Shown: positions 1 through 7,577, counted from the stretch's first letter. The stretch: DNA of 34,810 nt from Actinomycetes bacterium (GCA_023389745.1 JAEWED010000219.1:1-34810); one strand, 5' to 3'. The notes: a model not told the origin generated them from the sequence alone. Numbers and translations: made by a program.

Positions 1-14
1 AGACTGGGTGGAGC

Positions 15-1637
15 TTGTCTGACTCGCTCGCCGCTCCGGAGGGGACCCCCGAGGCCGTCGAGATCTTCGACACGACGCTGCGTGACGGCGCCCAGTTCGA
101 GGGCATCTCGCTGAGCGTCGAGGACAAGCTGCGTGTCGCGGAGCAGCTCGACTGGCTCGGGGTGCACTGGATCGAGGGCGGCTATCCGCAGGCGAACCCG
201 AAGGACCAGGAGTTCTTCGAGCGCGCCCGCACCGAGCTGGCCCTGACGACGTCGACGCTGGTGGCGTTCGGGTCGACGCGGCGACCGCTGGGTCGCAGCG
301 ACGACGACCCGACGCTGCGAGCCCTGGTCGAGGCGGGCACCTCGACGGTCTGCATCGTCGGCAAGACGTGGGACTTCCACGTCACCGAGGCGCTGCGCAC
401 CACGCTCGACGAGGGCGTGGCGATGGTGGGGGAGTCGGTGCGCTTCCTGAAGTCCGCGGGCCTCCGGGTCTTCTTCGACGCCGAGCACTTCTTCGACGGC
501 TACAAGCGCAACCCCGAGTACGCGACGCGTGTGCTCGAGGCCGCCGCGACCGAGGGCGCCGACTGCCTCGTGCTGTGCGACACCAACGGCGGGTCGCTCC
601 CGCACGAGGTCCAGCGGATCGCATCCGAGGTCGTCACCTACTTCCAGGGGGTGCCGATCGGCATCCACACCCAGAACGACTCGGGCTGCGCGGTCGCGAA
701 CTCGGTCGCCGCGGTCGTCGGTGGTGTCACCCAGGTGCAGGGCACCGTCAACGGCTACGGCGAGCGGACCGGCAACGCCAACCTGATGACGGTGATCCCG
801 GACCTCACCCTGAAGATGGGTGTCGCGACGCTGCCCGAGGGCCGCATCGAGCGGCTGACCGCGGTGTCGCGCCACATCTCGGAGCTGGTCAACCTGCCGC
901 CGCACCCCGCGGACCCCTACGTGGGGTCCTCGGCGTTCGCCCACAAGGGCGGGCTGCACACCTCGGCGCTGGGCCGTGCGGGTGGGGCGAGCTACGAGCA
1001 CGTCGAGCCCGAGGTCGTCGGCAACCGCACCCGGGTGCTGGTGTCGGACCTGGGCGGCCGCGCCGGCATGGCGATGAAGGCCTCGGAGTTCGGCGTCGAG
1101 CTCGACGACCGGGCTGCGGGCGAGCTGTCCGAGCGCCTCAAGGTGCTCGAGTCCCAGGGCTTCGTGTTCGAGGCGGCCGACGCCTCGCTCGAGCTGCTGA
1201 TGCGCCGCTCGACCGGTTGGGAGCAGGAGCTGTTCGCCGTCGAGGCCTACCGGGTGTCGTCGTACCACCGCGAGGGCTCGGCCACCGCTGACGGGGTGCT
1301 CGACCTGAGCACCGAGGCGACGGTCAAGATCTGGTTGGGCGACGAGCGCATCGCGTCGGTCGGCGAGGGCAACGGCCCGGTCAACGCACTCGACGCCGCC
1401 CTTCGTGCAGCGCTGAGCCCCCGCTACCCGGCGATCGACCGCATCCACCTGGTCGACTTCAAGGTGCGGGTGCTCGACACCTCGGCCGACACCCGGGCGG
1501 TCACGAGGGTGCTGATCGACTCCTCCGACGGCGACGACACCTGGACGACGATCGGCGTGTCCCCGAACGTGATCGAGGCGTCGTGGATGGCGCTGATCGA
1601 CGCGTTCGTGTTCGGTCTCTGCCGACCCTTCGACTGA
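15..1637 (+). CDS. cimA: (R)-citramalate synthase
   Basis: Condenses pyruvate and acetyl-CoA to (R)-citramalate, the first step of the threonine-independent route to isoleucine. About 540 aa, the usual size for the long (TIGR00977-type) citramalate synthases. The HMGL-like TIM barrel opens with DTTLRDGAQ (residues 19-27); later come VNGYGERTGNANL and HKGGLHTSAL, and residues from about 415 onward look like the LeuA-type allosteric dimerisation domain. In the usual HxH metal motif this protein reads H218-T-Q220, so the second metal His is replaced by Gln. The start is uncertain: TTG at 15 is the first in-frame start, but the frame stays open to the window edge and the purine-rich GGTGGAG at 7-13 is too close to serve it, so translation may begin upstream. 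The next gene starts 48 bases after the stop. Confidence 0.9.
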   Translation: MSDSLAAPEGTPEAVEIFDTTLRDGAQFEGISLSVEDKLRVAEQLDWLGVHWIEGGYPQANPKDQEFFERARTELALTTSTLVAFGSTRRPLGRSDDDPTLRALVEAGTSTVCIVGKTWDFHVTEALRTTLDEGVAMVGESVRFLKSAGLRVFFDAEHFFDGYKRNPEYATRVLEAAATEGADCLVLCDTNGGSLPHEVQRIASEVVTYFQGVPIGIHTQNDSGCAVANSVAAVVGGVTQVQGTVNGYGERTGNANLMTVIPDLTLKMGVATLPEGRIERLTAVSRHISELVNLPPHPADPYVGSSAFAHKGGLHTSALGRAGGASYEHVEPEVVGNRTRVLVSDLGGRAGMAMKASEFGVELDDRAAGELSERLKVLESQGFVFEAADASLELLMRRSTGWEQELFAVEAYRVSSYHREGSATADGVLDLSTEATVKIWLGDERIASVGEGNGPVNALDAALRAALSPRYPAIDRIHLVDFKVRVLDTSADTRAVTRVLIDSSDGDDTWTTIGVSPNVIEASWMALIDAFVFGLCRPFD

Positions 1638-1671
1638 CACGGCGGGTTCCGTCGCGACGTGCCCGGCGCGG

Positions 1672-1677
1672 TACGGT
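1672..1677 (+). promoter_or_regulatory. Putative -10 element TACGGT for leaderless transcript
   Basis: TACGGT ends 7 bases before ATG 1685 and there is no Shine-Dalgarno, as expected when transcription starts at or next to the start codon. It would give the 177-aa gene its own promoter independent of cimA. Confidence 0.45.
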
Positions 1678-1684
1678 GACCGCC

Positions 1685-2218
1685 ATGGCCGCCCCGGAGT
1701 TCGTCCCCACGCCCACCCGCCACGCCGCCCGGTCCTACTCGTCGCCGCCGTGGCGCGCCGGTGGTTGGGAGGCGGACCGTCCCGGTGAGCTGCGCGGCGG
1801 TCAGCCGTTGGGTGACCAGCTGGGCAATCCGGGGCCCGACCAGGGCTACGCGCTGACGCTCACCGAGCGCTTCCGCGGCAAGCTGGCGCTGAGCGAGGGT
1901 GAGCACGAGGACGATGCGCTCACCGGTGCGGCGGCCATCGCCATGAAGCGCTCGGCGCTGTTCGGGCGGGCACCCGTCATCCACGACGTGCGCGTCGGTC
2001 TGATGGTGTGGGGGTTTCTCGACGTCGGTGCGCCGGCCGAGCTCGTCGAGATCCGCAAGGAGTGGTTCAGCGAGATCCACCACACGGTGCACCACTACCC
2101 GCAGCTGCGTCGTGTCGTCGACGCGGTTCCCGAGCACGTGCTGCGCCAGCCGCACGGAGCGATCACCGCGCAGCAGTCCGCCGACTGGCGATCGGTGCTC
2201 GACCTCTCCGCCGAGTAG
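1685..2218 (+). CDS. Conserved-looking protein of unknown function (177 aa)
   Basis: I do not recognise the family. The frame could begin at ATG 1583 inside cimA, but ATG 1685 is preferred: TACGGT at 1672-1677 sits 7 bases before it and there is no Shine-Dalgarno, matching the leaderless pattern seen elsewhere in the window. The N-terminal 60 residues are polar and rich in Pro, Gly and Arg. The second half looks folded and soluble, with GLMVWGFLDVGAPAEL, then a His-rich stretch EIHHTVHHYPQLR that could bind a metal, though this is only a composition argument. No signal peptide or membrane segment is visible. It follows cimA on the same strand and converges with the L,D-transpeptidase gene, with a strong hairpin between them. 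Confidence 0.75.
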   Translation: MAAPEFVPTPTRHAARSYSSPPWRAGGWEADRPGELRGGQPLGDQLGNPGPDQGYALTLTERFRGKLALSEGEHEDDALTGAAAIAMKRSALFGRAPVIHDVRVGLMVWGFLDVGAPAELVEIRKEWFSEIHHTVHHYPQLRRVVDAVPEHVLRQPHGAITAQQSADWRSVLDLSAE

Positions 2219-2246
2219 CCCCCGACGGCCCCTCCGCCCCCGAAAC

Positions 2247-2285
2247 TGCGTGAGAAACCGTCGCGAGGCGACGACTCCTCACGCA
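2247..2285. terminator. Two-tier hairpin, probable bidirectional terminator
   Basis: Perfect outer arms TGCGTGAG (2247-2254) and CTCACGCA (2278-2285) enclose a second perfect stem CGTCGC/GCGACG (2259-2264, 2268-2273) with loop GAG. The spacers AAAC and ACTC form a symmetric interior loop. It lies between two convergent genes, so it can terminate both. There is no U tract, which is common for terminators in high-GC actinobacteria. Confidence 0.7.
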
Positions 2286-2315
2286 ATGTCGAGCGCGTTC
2301 AGGTCGGCCGGGTGC

Positions 2316-3401
2316 TCAGGGCCAGATGAAGACCGGTGTGCCGAGCGGGATCGTGTCGGCGAGCATCGTGACGATGTCGTTGGGGATCCGGACGCAGCCG
2401 TTCGACACGGACTGCCCGACGAGCTCGGGCTTGTTCGTGCCGTGCAGCGCGACGACGGGCACCCCGGTCGAGAACTCGTCCATGACCTCGCTGTAACCGT
2501 CGGTGGCCAGGGCGATCGGGCCGTACGCGCCGGCGGGGTTCGCCTGGGGCACCAGGTCGGTCACGTAGAAGCGGCCCGTCGGTGTCGGCGTCGCCGACGA
2601 ACCGATGACGACCGAGGTGTCGGCGATCATCGTCGTGTCGTCGTAGGCCCGCAGGCGGTGCTCGCCCAGGTGGATCTCGATGCGATGGGTGGTCGTCGAG
2701 ATGTCGACGTCCGCGAGCGACACCCAGCCCTCGGTGCCGTTGGGTCGCACGGGCAGCTGGACCTTCACCCAGTCGCCGCGGCGCTCGCTGACGGCCATCG
2801 TGAACGGCTGGTCGTCGGTGTACGGACCCGGGTTCGTGAACTCCCAGCCGTTCTCGACCGCGTACCGGCCCTGGATCGGGTAGTCGATGCGTGGCAGCGC
2901 GTCACGGGCGGGCACGGTGTCCTGGCTGGCCGGCGGCAGCTCGGGTGCCTCGGTGGTGACGGCCAGGGGAGTCGTGGACCACTCAGGGGGTTCGACCGAG
3001 CTGACCCTGACCAGCGGGACGGTGGCCTTGGCCGTCGCGATCTCGAAGGTGCCACCGGGCAGGGCCGGGACCGCGGTCGTCGTGGTCGTGACCGTCGTCG
3101 TCGTGGTCGTGGAGCGGGCCGGTGCGGCGGGCTCGTCACCGCCGCCGAACGCCGCGACGCCGACGACCAGGGCGACGATCGCGACGACCGCTGCGGCGAT
3201 CAGCGCGTTGCGCGGGCTGCGCGCCGGTGCCGCTGCGTCGTGAGGCGGGACGATCGCCGCATCGGGCTGGGCCGCATCGGGCTCGCTCGCGTCGGGCTGG
3301 ATCGACTCGGGCTGGATCGACTCGGGCTGGATCGACTGGGGCTGGGGGACGTCAGGGTCCGGCGTCGGCCCGTCGACGGGGTCGTTCGGGACGTCGTTCA
3401 C
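2316..3401 (-). CDS. Membrane-anchored L,D-transpeptidase (YkuD domain)
   Basis: Forms 3-3 cross-links in peptidoglycan, or attaches proteins to it, outside the membrane. The 361-aa protein has an acidic Pro/Gln-rich cytoplasmic N-terminus containing pentapeptide repeats (SIQPE-type, about residues 22-50), one membrane helix (about 65-85), a Thr-rich linker, an SH3-like region (about 150-235) and a C-terminal YkuD domain. The catalytic signature is present: HGTN followed by SNGCVRIPN, the Ser-x-Gly-Cys nucleophile motif. The GTG start at 3401 has AGGAG 8 bases upstream, and a plausible -10 (TATCCT on the minus strand, 3441-3446) lies in the 86-bp divergent region shared with gltX. Ends in a short WP-terminated strand typical of the fold. 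Confidence 0.9.
   Translation of the reverse strand: MNDVPNDPVDGPTPDPDVPQPQSIQPESIQPESIQPDASEPDAAQPDAAIVPPHDAAAPARSPRNALIAAAVVAIVALVVGVAAFGGGDEPAAPARSTTTTTTVTTTTTAVPALPGGTFEIATAKATVPLVRVSSVEPPEWSTTPLAVTTEAPELPPASQDTVPARDALPRIDYPIQGRYAVENGWEFTNPGPYTDDQPFTMAVSERRGDWVKVQLPVRPNGTEGWVSLADVDISTTTHRIEIHLGEHRLRAYDDTTMIADTSVVIGSSATPTPTGRFYVTDLVPQANPAGAYGPIALATDGYSEVMDEFSTGVPVVALHGTNKPELVGQSVSNGCVRIPNDIVTMLADTIPLGTPVFIWP
3259..3348 (-). repeat. Six 15-bp tandem units inside the L,D-transpeptidase gene
   Basis: Six units with exact 15-bp period (3259, 3274, 3289, 3304, 3319, 3334), of which the units at 3304 and 3319 are identical. They encode pentapeptides of the form SIQPE/SIQPD/ASEPD/AAQPD in the cytoplasmic tail. 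The decay from the centre outward suggests growth by slippage; copy number may vary between strains. Confidence 0.85.
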
Positions 3402-3474
3402 CGTGGCTCCTGCCCTGTCACCCGCCTGTGCATCCGCACGAGGATACGGGCCGGGAGGCCACTTCGTGGGGCAG

Positions 3475-3480
3475 TAGCCT
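3475..3480 (+). promoter_or_regulatory. Putative -10 element TAGCCT of gltX
   Basis: TAGCCT ends 7 bases before GTG 3488 with no Shine-Dalgarno between, so gltX is probably leaderless. Confidence 0.5.
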
Positions 3481-3487
3481 GAGACCC

Positions 3488-4957
3488 GTGACCGCTCCCG
3501 TACGTGTTCGTTTCGCGCCCTCTCCGACGGGCTACCTGCATCTCGGCAGCGCCCGTGCGGCGCTGTTCAACTGGCTCGCTGCTCGTCACGCCGAGGGGTC
3601 GTTCCTGCTGCGGATCGAGGACACCGACCTCGACCGGTCCAAGCCGGAGCTCATCGAGGTCATCTTCCAGGGGCTCGAGTGGTTGGGGTTGCACTGGGAC
3701 GAGGAGCCGCTGCGCCAGTCGTCGCGCAACGAGGCGCACCAGGAGGCGGTCGACGCGTTGCTCGCCGCCGGGCACGCCTACTGGTCCGACCCCGTCGCCG
3801 AGGCCGATCGGGCCGCGGCGGGTGGACGTGCGTACGACCCCGCCGACCGGGATCGCGACCTGGGCCCCGGCGAGGGCCGAGCGGTCCGCTTCAAGGTGCC
3901 CGACGACGGTGGCGCGACGGGTTGGGACGACCTGATCCGCGGTGAGATCACCGTCGAGCACGCCAACATCGAGGACTTCGTGATCCGCCGTGCCGACGGC
4001 TCGCCGACGTTCTTCCTGGCCAACGCGAGCGACGACGCGTTCATGGGCATCACCCACGTCATCCGCGGCGAGGACCTGATCAACGTCACGCCGAAGTACC
4101 TGCTGCTGCGTCGGGCGATGGGCATCCCCGGGCCGGACCCGGTGTTCGCGCACATGCCGCTCATCGTCAACGAGCAGCGCAAGAAGCTGTCGAAGCGCCG
4201 CGACGACGTCTCGCTCACCGACTACCGCGACCGCGGCATCCTCGCCTCGGCGATGGTGAACTACCTGTCGCTGCTGGGCTGGGGTCCATCCGACGGCGAG
4301 GAGGTGAACCTGCACCCGCTCGACCCGGTCACCGGGTTCGCTCCGCAGTTCGACATCTCGACGGTCAGCTCGTCGCCCGCGTTCTTCGACGTCAAGAAGC
4401 TGCTGTTCATCAACGGCGAGCACCTGCGGGCGATGTCGCCCGAGGCGTTCGAGGCCGCCGCCGAGCCGTTCCTGGCCAGCGCCTCGTGGTTCGACCGGTT
4501 CGAGTCGGACCCTGCCAACCGTGAGCGGTTCCGCCAGCTGCTGCCCGAGGTGCAGACCCGCGTCGAGACCCTCTCCGAGGTGCCGGGCTACGTCGACTTC
4601 GTGTTCCTCGAGACCCCTGAGTTCGACGAGAAGTCCTGGAACAAGGCGATGTCGGCCGACGCGCCCGCCTGGCTCGACGCAGTGATCGCCGGGGTCGAGC
4701 AGTGGGACTGGACCGCCGAGGCGCTGCACACGTCGTTCATGGCGCTGGCCGAGTCGCTCGAGGCGAACCGTCGCAAGTTCCAGGCGCCGGTGCGCGTGGC
4801 GCTGACGGGTCGCAGCGTCGGACCGCCGCTGTTCGAGTCGATGCAGGTGATGGGACGCGAGCAGGTGCTGCAGCGGCTGCGTGCCACCAGGGAGCTCGTG
4901 GCGACCGGGGGACCGACCTTCGCGGCGGTGGGGGAGCCGACGGGGTCGGGTGGCTGA
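3488..4957 (+). CDS. gltX: Glutamyl-tRNA synthetase
   Basis: Class I aminoacyl-tRNA synthetase charging glutamate to tRNA-Glu. In actinobacteria the enzyme is usually non-discriminating and also makes Glu-tRNA-Gln for GatCAB; whether GatCAB exists here cannot be seen. 489 aa, normal length. The HIGH-type motif PSPTGYLHLG is at residues 11-20 and the KMSKS-type loop KKLSK at 232-236. The GTG at 3488 is chosen over earlier in-frame codons because VRVRFAPSPTG is the conserved N-terminus and TAGCCT lies just upstream. The last 8 bases overlap the next gene. Both cognate tRNAs lie about 1.6 kb downstream. Confidence 0.97.
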   Translation: MTAPVRVRFAPSPTGYLHLGSARAALFNWLAARHAEGSFLLRIEDTDLDRSKPELIEVIFQGLEWLGLHWDEEPLRQSSRNEAHQEAVDALLAAGHAYWSDPVAEADRAAAGGRAYDPADRDRDLGPGEGRAVRFKVPDDGGATGWDDLIRGEITVEHANIEDFVIRRADGSPTFFLANASDDAFMGITHVIRGEDLINVTPKYLLLRRAMGIPGPDPVFAHMPLIVNEQRKKLSKRRDDVSLTDYRDRGILASAMVNYLSLLGWGPSDGEEVNLHPLDPVTGFAPQFDISTVSSSPAFFDVKKLLFINGEHLRAMSPEAFEAAAEPFLASASWFDRFESDPANRERFRQLLPEVQTRVETLSEVPGYVDFVFLETPEFDEKSWNKAMSADAPAWLDAVIAGVEQWDWTAEALHTSFMALAESLEANRRKFQAPVRVALTGRSVGPPLFESMQVMGREQVLQRLRATRELVATGGPTFAAVGEPTGSGG

Positions 4958-5561
4958 GCGAACCTCGTTCCCACGTTGGATCTTCCGGATCGCCGTCGTC
5001 GGCGCCGTACTCCTGCTGGTGTACCTCGGCGTCATCGCCACGCAGGTGATCCGCGCCTCGAACCTCGACCAGCGTGAGCCGGCGGACGCCATCGTGGTGC
5101 TCGGCGCGGCGCAGTACGACGGCACGCCGTCGCCGGCCTTCGAGCGGCGCCTGGACCGGGCCTTCGAGCTCTACGAGGACGGACTGGCCGACGAGATCGT
5201 CCTGACCGGGTCGAAGCAGCCCGCCGACCGCTTCACCGAGGCGTTCTCGGGGTTCCGCTACCTGGTCCGCAAGGGTGTGCCCGAGTCGGACCTGCGCATC
5301 GTGGACGACGGAGCGAGCACGTACGAGTCGCTCGCAGCGGCCCGGCGCGTGCTGCGCGACGAGGGCTCCGACCGGGTGCTGCTGGTCTCCGACGGCTACC
5401 ACAACCGACGGCTGCAGGGCATCTCCCGGGAGCTCGGCATGGAGGCCTTCGTCGCTCCGACGGACGGCTCGGCGACGCTCTCGCAGATCATCGGCGAGAC
5501 CGGGCGCGTCGCCGTGGCCGAGATCATCGGGTACCGGCGCCTGTTCAACGCCACCGCCTGA
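4950..5561 (+). CDS. DUF218 (SanA/YdcF-like) membrane protein
   Basis: 203 aa with an N-terminal membrane helix (about residues 12-32) and a DUF218 domain facing outward. Family hallmarks visible: AIVVLGAAQYDGTPSPAF, then LTGSKQ, STYESLAAAR and VSDGYHNRR. DUF218 proteins are linked to cell-envelope integrity (SanA, vancomycin sensitivity) but the reaction is not settled. The GTG start at 4950 lies inside gltX, giving an 8-base overlap and likely translational coupling. The stop codon is followed almost at once by the 16-bp repeat array. Confidence 0.85.
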   Translation: MAERTSFPRWIFRIAVVGAVLLLVYLGVIATQVIRASNLDQREPADAIVVLGAAQYDGTPSPAFERRLDRAFELYEDGLADEIVLTGSKQPADRFTEAFSGFRYLVRKGVPESDLRIVDDGASTYESLAAARRVLRDEGSDRVLLVSDGYHNRRLQGISRELGMEAFVAPTDGSATLSQIIGETGRVAVAEIIGYRRLFNATA

Positions 5562-5568
5562 CCTGGCC

Positions 5569-5664
5569 CTGCCAGCGTCACGATCTGCCAGCGTCACGAT
5601 CTGCCGGTTTCAGGATCTGCCGGTTTCAGGATCTGACAGGGTCACGATCGGACAGTGTCAACCC
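5569..5664 (+). repeat. Six phased 16-bp repeat units upstream of the HTH-ClpN gene
   Basis: Exact 16-bp period at 5569, 5585, 5601, 5617, 5633 and 5649. Units 1 and 2 are identical (CTGCCAGCGTCACGAT), units 3 and 4 are identical (CTGCCGGTTTCAGGAT), unit 5 is CTGACAGGGTCACGAT and unit 6 is CGGACAGTGTCAACCC. All share a TCA in the same place. The array fills nearly all of the 141-bp gap and leads into the promoter of the next gene, so binding sites for a regulator are likely. Confidence 0.85.
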
Positions 5665-5700
5665 ATCCTTGACATTCGGGGGTGTCAAGTTATGGTTGAC
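5656..5700 (+). promoter_or_regulatory. Sigma-70-type promoter with TGTCAA/TTGACA palindromes
   Basis: -35 TTGACA (5669-5674), 16-bp spacer, -10 TATGGT (5691-5696), start codon 6 bases later. TGTCAA at 5656-5661, TTGACA at 5669-5674, TGTCAA at 5683-5688 and TTGAC at 5696-5700 alternate in orientation with gaps of about 7-8, so each neighbouring pair is an inverted repeat. CTTGACA-N8-TGTCAAG resembles the HspR HAIR site in layout but differs in spacing and bases. A repressor bound here would cover the -35. Confidence 0.65.
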
Positions 5701-5702
5701 GC

Positions 5703-6467
5703 ATGACGGATGCACCTGGAACCACGCCCTCACCGCTCGTCGCGCAGGTCCGACTCGACGACCTGATCGAGTCGATCACCGCGGTCCACGAGGGTCCGCT
5801 CGACCAGTTGACCGATGCCGTGCTGCTCGCCGATCACCTCGGGGAGGTGTCCGACCACCTGATCGGGCACTTCGTCGATCGCGCCCGACGCTCGGGCGCC
5901 TCGTGGAGCGAGATCGGGCGCAGCATGGGTGTGACCCGCCAGGCGGCCCAACAACGCTCGGTGCCCAAGGACGTGGACCCCTCGGCGTTGCAGGTGCCGG
6001 CGCCGGATCCCAACGACGGCTTCGCCCGGTTCACCCCTCGTGCGCGCAACGTGGTGGTGGCCGCCCAGGACGAGGCGCGCTCGGCGGGCAACGACCTGAT
6101 CGTGCCTGACCACCTCGTGCTGGGCCTGCTCGCCGAGCCCGAGGCCATCGCTGCACGGGTGCTCGATCAGTCCGGCGTCGGGGCGGACCGGCTGCGGGCC
6201 GCGGTCTCTCCGCGACTGCCGGAACCCGTCGACGACGTGCCCGAGCTCGTGCCGTTCGATCCAGGGGCCAAGAAGGTCATGGAGCTGACCTTCCGCGAGG
6301 CGCTCCGCCTCGGTCACAACTACGTGGGCACCGAGCACCTGCTGCTCGCGCTGCTCGAGCTCGACGACGGGGGAGTGCTGGGTGAGCTCGGGATCGACAA
6401 GGCGGGAGCCGAGGAGCTCGTGGGTGTGGCACTTGGCGCGATTCAGGATTCGCGTCGCGCCGGATGA
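5703..6467 (+). CDS. HTH and Clp N-terminal domain protein
   Basis: 254 aa. Residues about 15-85 form a small helical domain ending in a helix-turn-helix-like segment (SGASWSEIGRSMGVTRQ), and residues about 100-250 carry two Clp-N repeats, with ARNVVVAAQDEA, DHLVLGLLAEPEAIA and VGTEHLLLALLELDDGG. There is no AAA+ ATPase, so it is not ClpC itself. Such stand-alone proteins could act as adaptors, decoys or regulators of the Clp protease; the HTH suggests DNA binding and perhaps control of its own repeat-rich promoter. ATG 5703 is very probably leaderless. Function is inferred from domains only. Confidence 0.8.
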   Translation: MTDAPGTTPSPLVAQVRLDDLIESITAVHEGPLDQLTDAVLLADHLGEVSDHLIGHFVDRARRSGASWSEIGRSMGVTRQAAQQRSVPKDVDPSALQVPAPDPNDGFARFTPRARNVVVAAQDEARSAGNDLIVPDHLVLGLLAEPEAIAARVLDQSGVGADRLRAAVSPRLPEPVDDVPELVPFDPGAKKVMELTFREALRLGHNYVGTEHLLLALLELDDGGVLGELGIDKAGAEELVGVALGAIQDSRRAG

Positions 6468-6472
6468 TCCGC

Positions 6473-6478
6473 TACAGT
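6473..6478 (+). promoter_or_regulatory. Putative -10 TACAGT for the tRNA operon
   Basis: TACAGT lies 5 bases after the preceding stop codon and 71 bases before tRNA-Gln. No good -35 is seen. The transcribed leader would hold two perfect stems: CGCCCC/GGGGCG (6486-6491, 6496-6501) and GCCACGCC/GGCGTGGC (6505-6512, 6515-6522). Confidence 0.45.
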
Positions 6479-6549
6479 CTTCCGGCGCCCCACTCGGGGC
6501 GAGTGCCACGCCTCGGCGTGGCGACCGGCCTCCGGGTCGGAAGCCACCT

Positions 6550-6621
6550 TCGGGGGTGGTGTAATTGGCAACACATCTGGTTCTGGTCCAGACATTGGGG
6601 GTTCGAGTCCTCCCCCCCGAG
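6550..6621 (+). tRNA. tRNA-Gln (anticodon CUG)
   Basis: Cloverleaf folded by hand: acceptor TCGGGGG (6550-6556) with CCCCCGA (6614-6620), D stem GTGT/ACAC, anticodon stem TCTGG/CCAGA with loop TTCTGGT so the anticodon is CUG, 4-base variable loop, T stem GGGGG/CCTCC around TTCGAGT, discriminator G. CCA is not encoded. Reads CAG, the main Gln codon at this GC content. Confidence 0.93.
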
Positions 6622-6658
6622 CACAACTCAGACCTTCCGGAGCGATCCGGGAACACAG

Positions 6659-6734
6659 GCCCCCATCGTCTAGCGGCCTAGGACACCACCCTCTCAAGGT
6701 GGCGGCACGGGTTCAAATCCCGTTGGGGGTACCA
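6659..6734 (+). tRNA. tRNA-Glu (anticodon CUC)
   Basis: Acceptor GCCCCCA (6659-6665) with TGGGGGT (6724-6730), discriminator A and encoded CCA (6732-6734). Anticodon stem CCACC/GGTGG holds loop CTCTCAA, anticodon CUC. T arm contains GGTTCAAATCC. Follows tRNA-Gln by 37 bases and probably shares its transcript. Confidence 0.95.
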
Positions 6735-6736
6735 GT

Positions 6737-6766
6737 CAGAAGCCTCTGCAGCAGCAGAGGCTTCTG
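6737..6766 (+). terminator. Strong terminator after tRNA-Glu
   Basis: Perfect 13-bp stem CAGAAGCCTCTGC (6737-6749) / GCAGAGGCTTCTG (6754-6766) with loop AGCA, followed by the T-containing TCGTTCTCG. Starts 3 bases after the tRNA CCA end. Confidence 0.85.
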
Positions 6767-6833
6767 TCGTTCTCGGGCTCGGTTCGCCGGGACTGATATC
6801 CCGTGGTCCACGAGGCCGGGCGACTCCGAATCC

Positions 6834-7577
6834 TCAGCGAGGCGAGCCGTCGGGGTTGCCGCCCGCGTTGGGGGAGTTGCCGTTGGTGGCGCCGTTGTTG
6901 CCGGGGTTGGGGTTGCCGCCCGCGTTGGGGCTGCTGCCGTTGGTGGCGCCCGTGTCGCCAGGTCCGGGGTCGTCGTGGCCATCGGGACTGTCGACGTCGG
7001 GGCCGCGGTCGTCCGCCGATCCGGCGTCGTCGGGAAGTGCGGGCTCGACCGGAGGGTCCACCGGCGACCAGAGGAAGGGCCACAGCGGTGCGGTGGGCCG
7101 GTTCGACGTGCCGCCGGCCCGGTCCGCCGGGTCCGCAGCCGGGCCGTCCACCGTCGCCGACGGGACGTCGTCGCTCGTCGCCGGGGGACGATCGTCGGGG
7201 CTCGTCGCCGTTCGGTAGACGCCCGTCGCCGCGCCGGCACCCGCCAGGCCGAGCACCGTCACCCCGATGATGATGGCCGCCTTCGTCGTGAGCACTCGGC
7301 GCACATGGGTGCGTCGATCCTCGCCCGGAGTGTCCGCCGCGACCGGTGGCAGTTGGGCCGTCGGGGTGGCCGCGCGTGCCACGAGTGCGGCGACGCCGAA
7401 CCGATCCTCCAGCTCGTCCTCGGAGGGCGCTGAGGAGGCGGCGCGCAGCAGCGCCGTCACGGGGTCGCTGGACGAGTCGCTCGACAGCTGGTCGAGGCGT
7501 CGATCTGACTCGTCGAGCTCAGCGAGCGAGGGCTCTCCTGCGGCAGGCACCTCGAAGGGATCGCGCGACGAGGTCAT
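6834..7577 (-). CDS. Single-pass membrane protein, probable anti-sigma partner
   Basis: 247 aa. A cytoplasmic N-terminal half (residues 1-95, acidic and Ser/Asp-rich), one membrane helix (about 98-120), then an extracytoplasmic tail rich in Pro, Asp, Gly and Asn. The ATG (7577) overlaps the sigma-factor stop as ATGA, with GGAGGT 6 bases before it, so the two are translationally coupled. Position, topology and coupling argue for an anti-sigma factor, but no ZAS zinc motif (HxxxCxxC) is visible, so this is inference. The C-terminus holds two near-identical repeats ending in SPNAGGNP, likely flexible or wall-embedded. Confidence 0.75.
   Translation of the reverse strand: MTSSRDPFEVPAAGEPSLAELDESDRRLDQLSSDSSSDPVTALLRAASSAPSEDELEDRFGVAALVARAATPTAQLPPVAADTPGEDRRTHVRRVLTTKAAIIIGVTVLGLAGAGAATGVYRTATSPDDRPPATSDDVPSATVDGPAADPADRAGGTSNRPTAPLWPFLWSPVDPPVEPALPDDAGSADDRGPDVDSPDGHDDPGPGDTGATNGSSPNAGGNPNPGNNGATNGNSPNAGGNPDGSPR
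6852..6950 (-). repeat. 42-bp direct repeat at the 3' end of the anti-sigma-like gene
   Basis: Copies at 6852-6893 and 6909-6950 (57-bp period) are nearly identical and encode the Gly/Asn-rich GATNG-SPNAGGNP segments. Recent duplication or slippage within a disordered tail. Confidence 0.75.

Noticed and set aside
1583..1684. Upstream start for the 177-aa protein inside cimA
   Set aside because: The extra residues are Arg-rich antiphase read-through of cimA, and the leaderless -10 supports ATG 1685.
2247..2285. REP element or recombination site
   Set aside because: Only one copy in the window and placed exactly between convergent genes, so a terminator explains it better.
3398..5125. Long minus-strand open frame opposite gltX
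   Set aside because: It mirrors the codon structure of gltX; at this GC content antisense frames stay open, and the translation shows no domain, only Arg/Val/Leu-rich composition.
5569..5664. CRISPR-like array
   Set aside because: Units are directly adjacent with no spacers and only 16 bp long; no cas genes nearby.
5656..5688. Classical HspR HAIR operator
   Set aside because: Arms and spacing differ (CTTGACA-N8-TGTCAAG against CTTGAGT-N7-ACTCAAG), so I call only a HAIR-like dyad.
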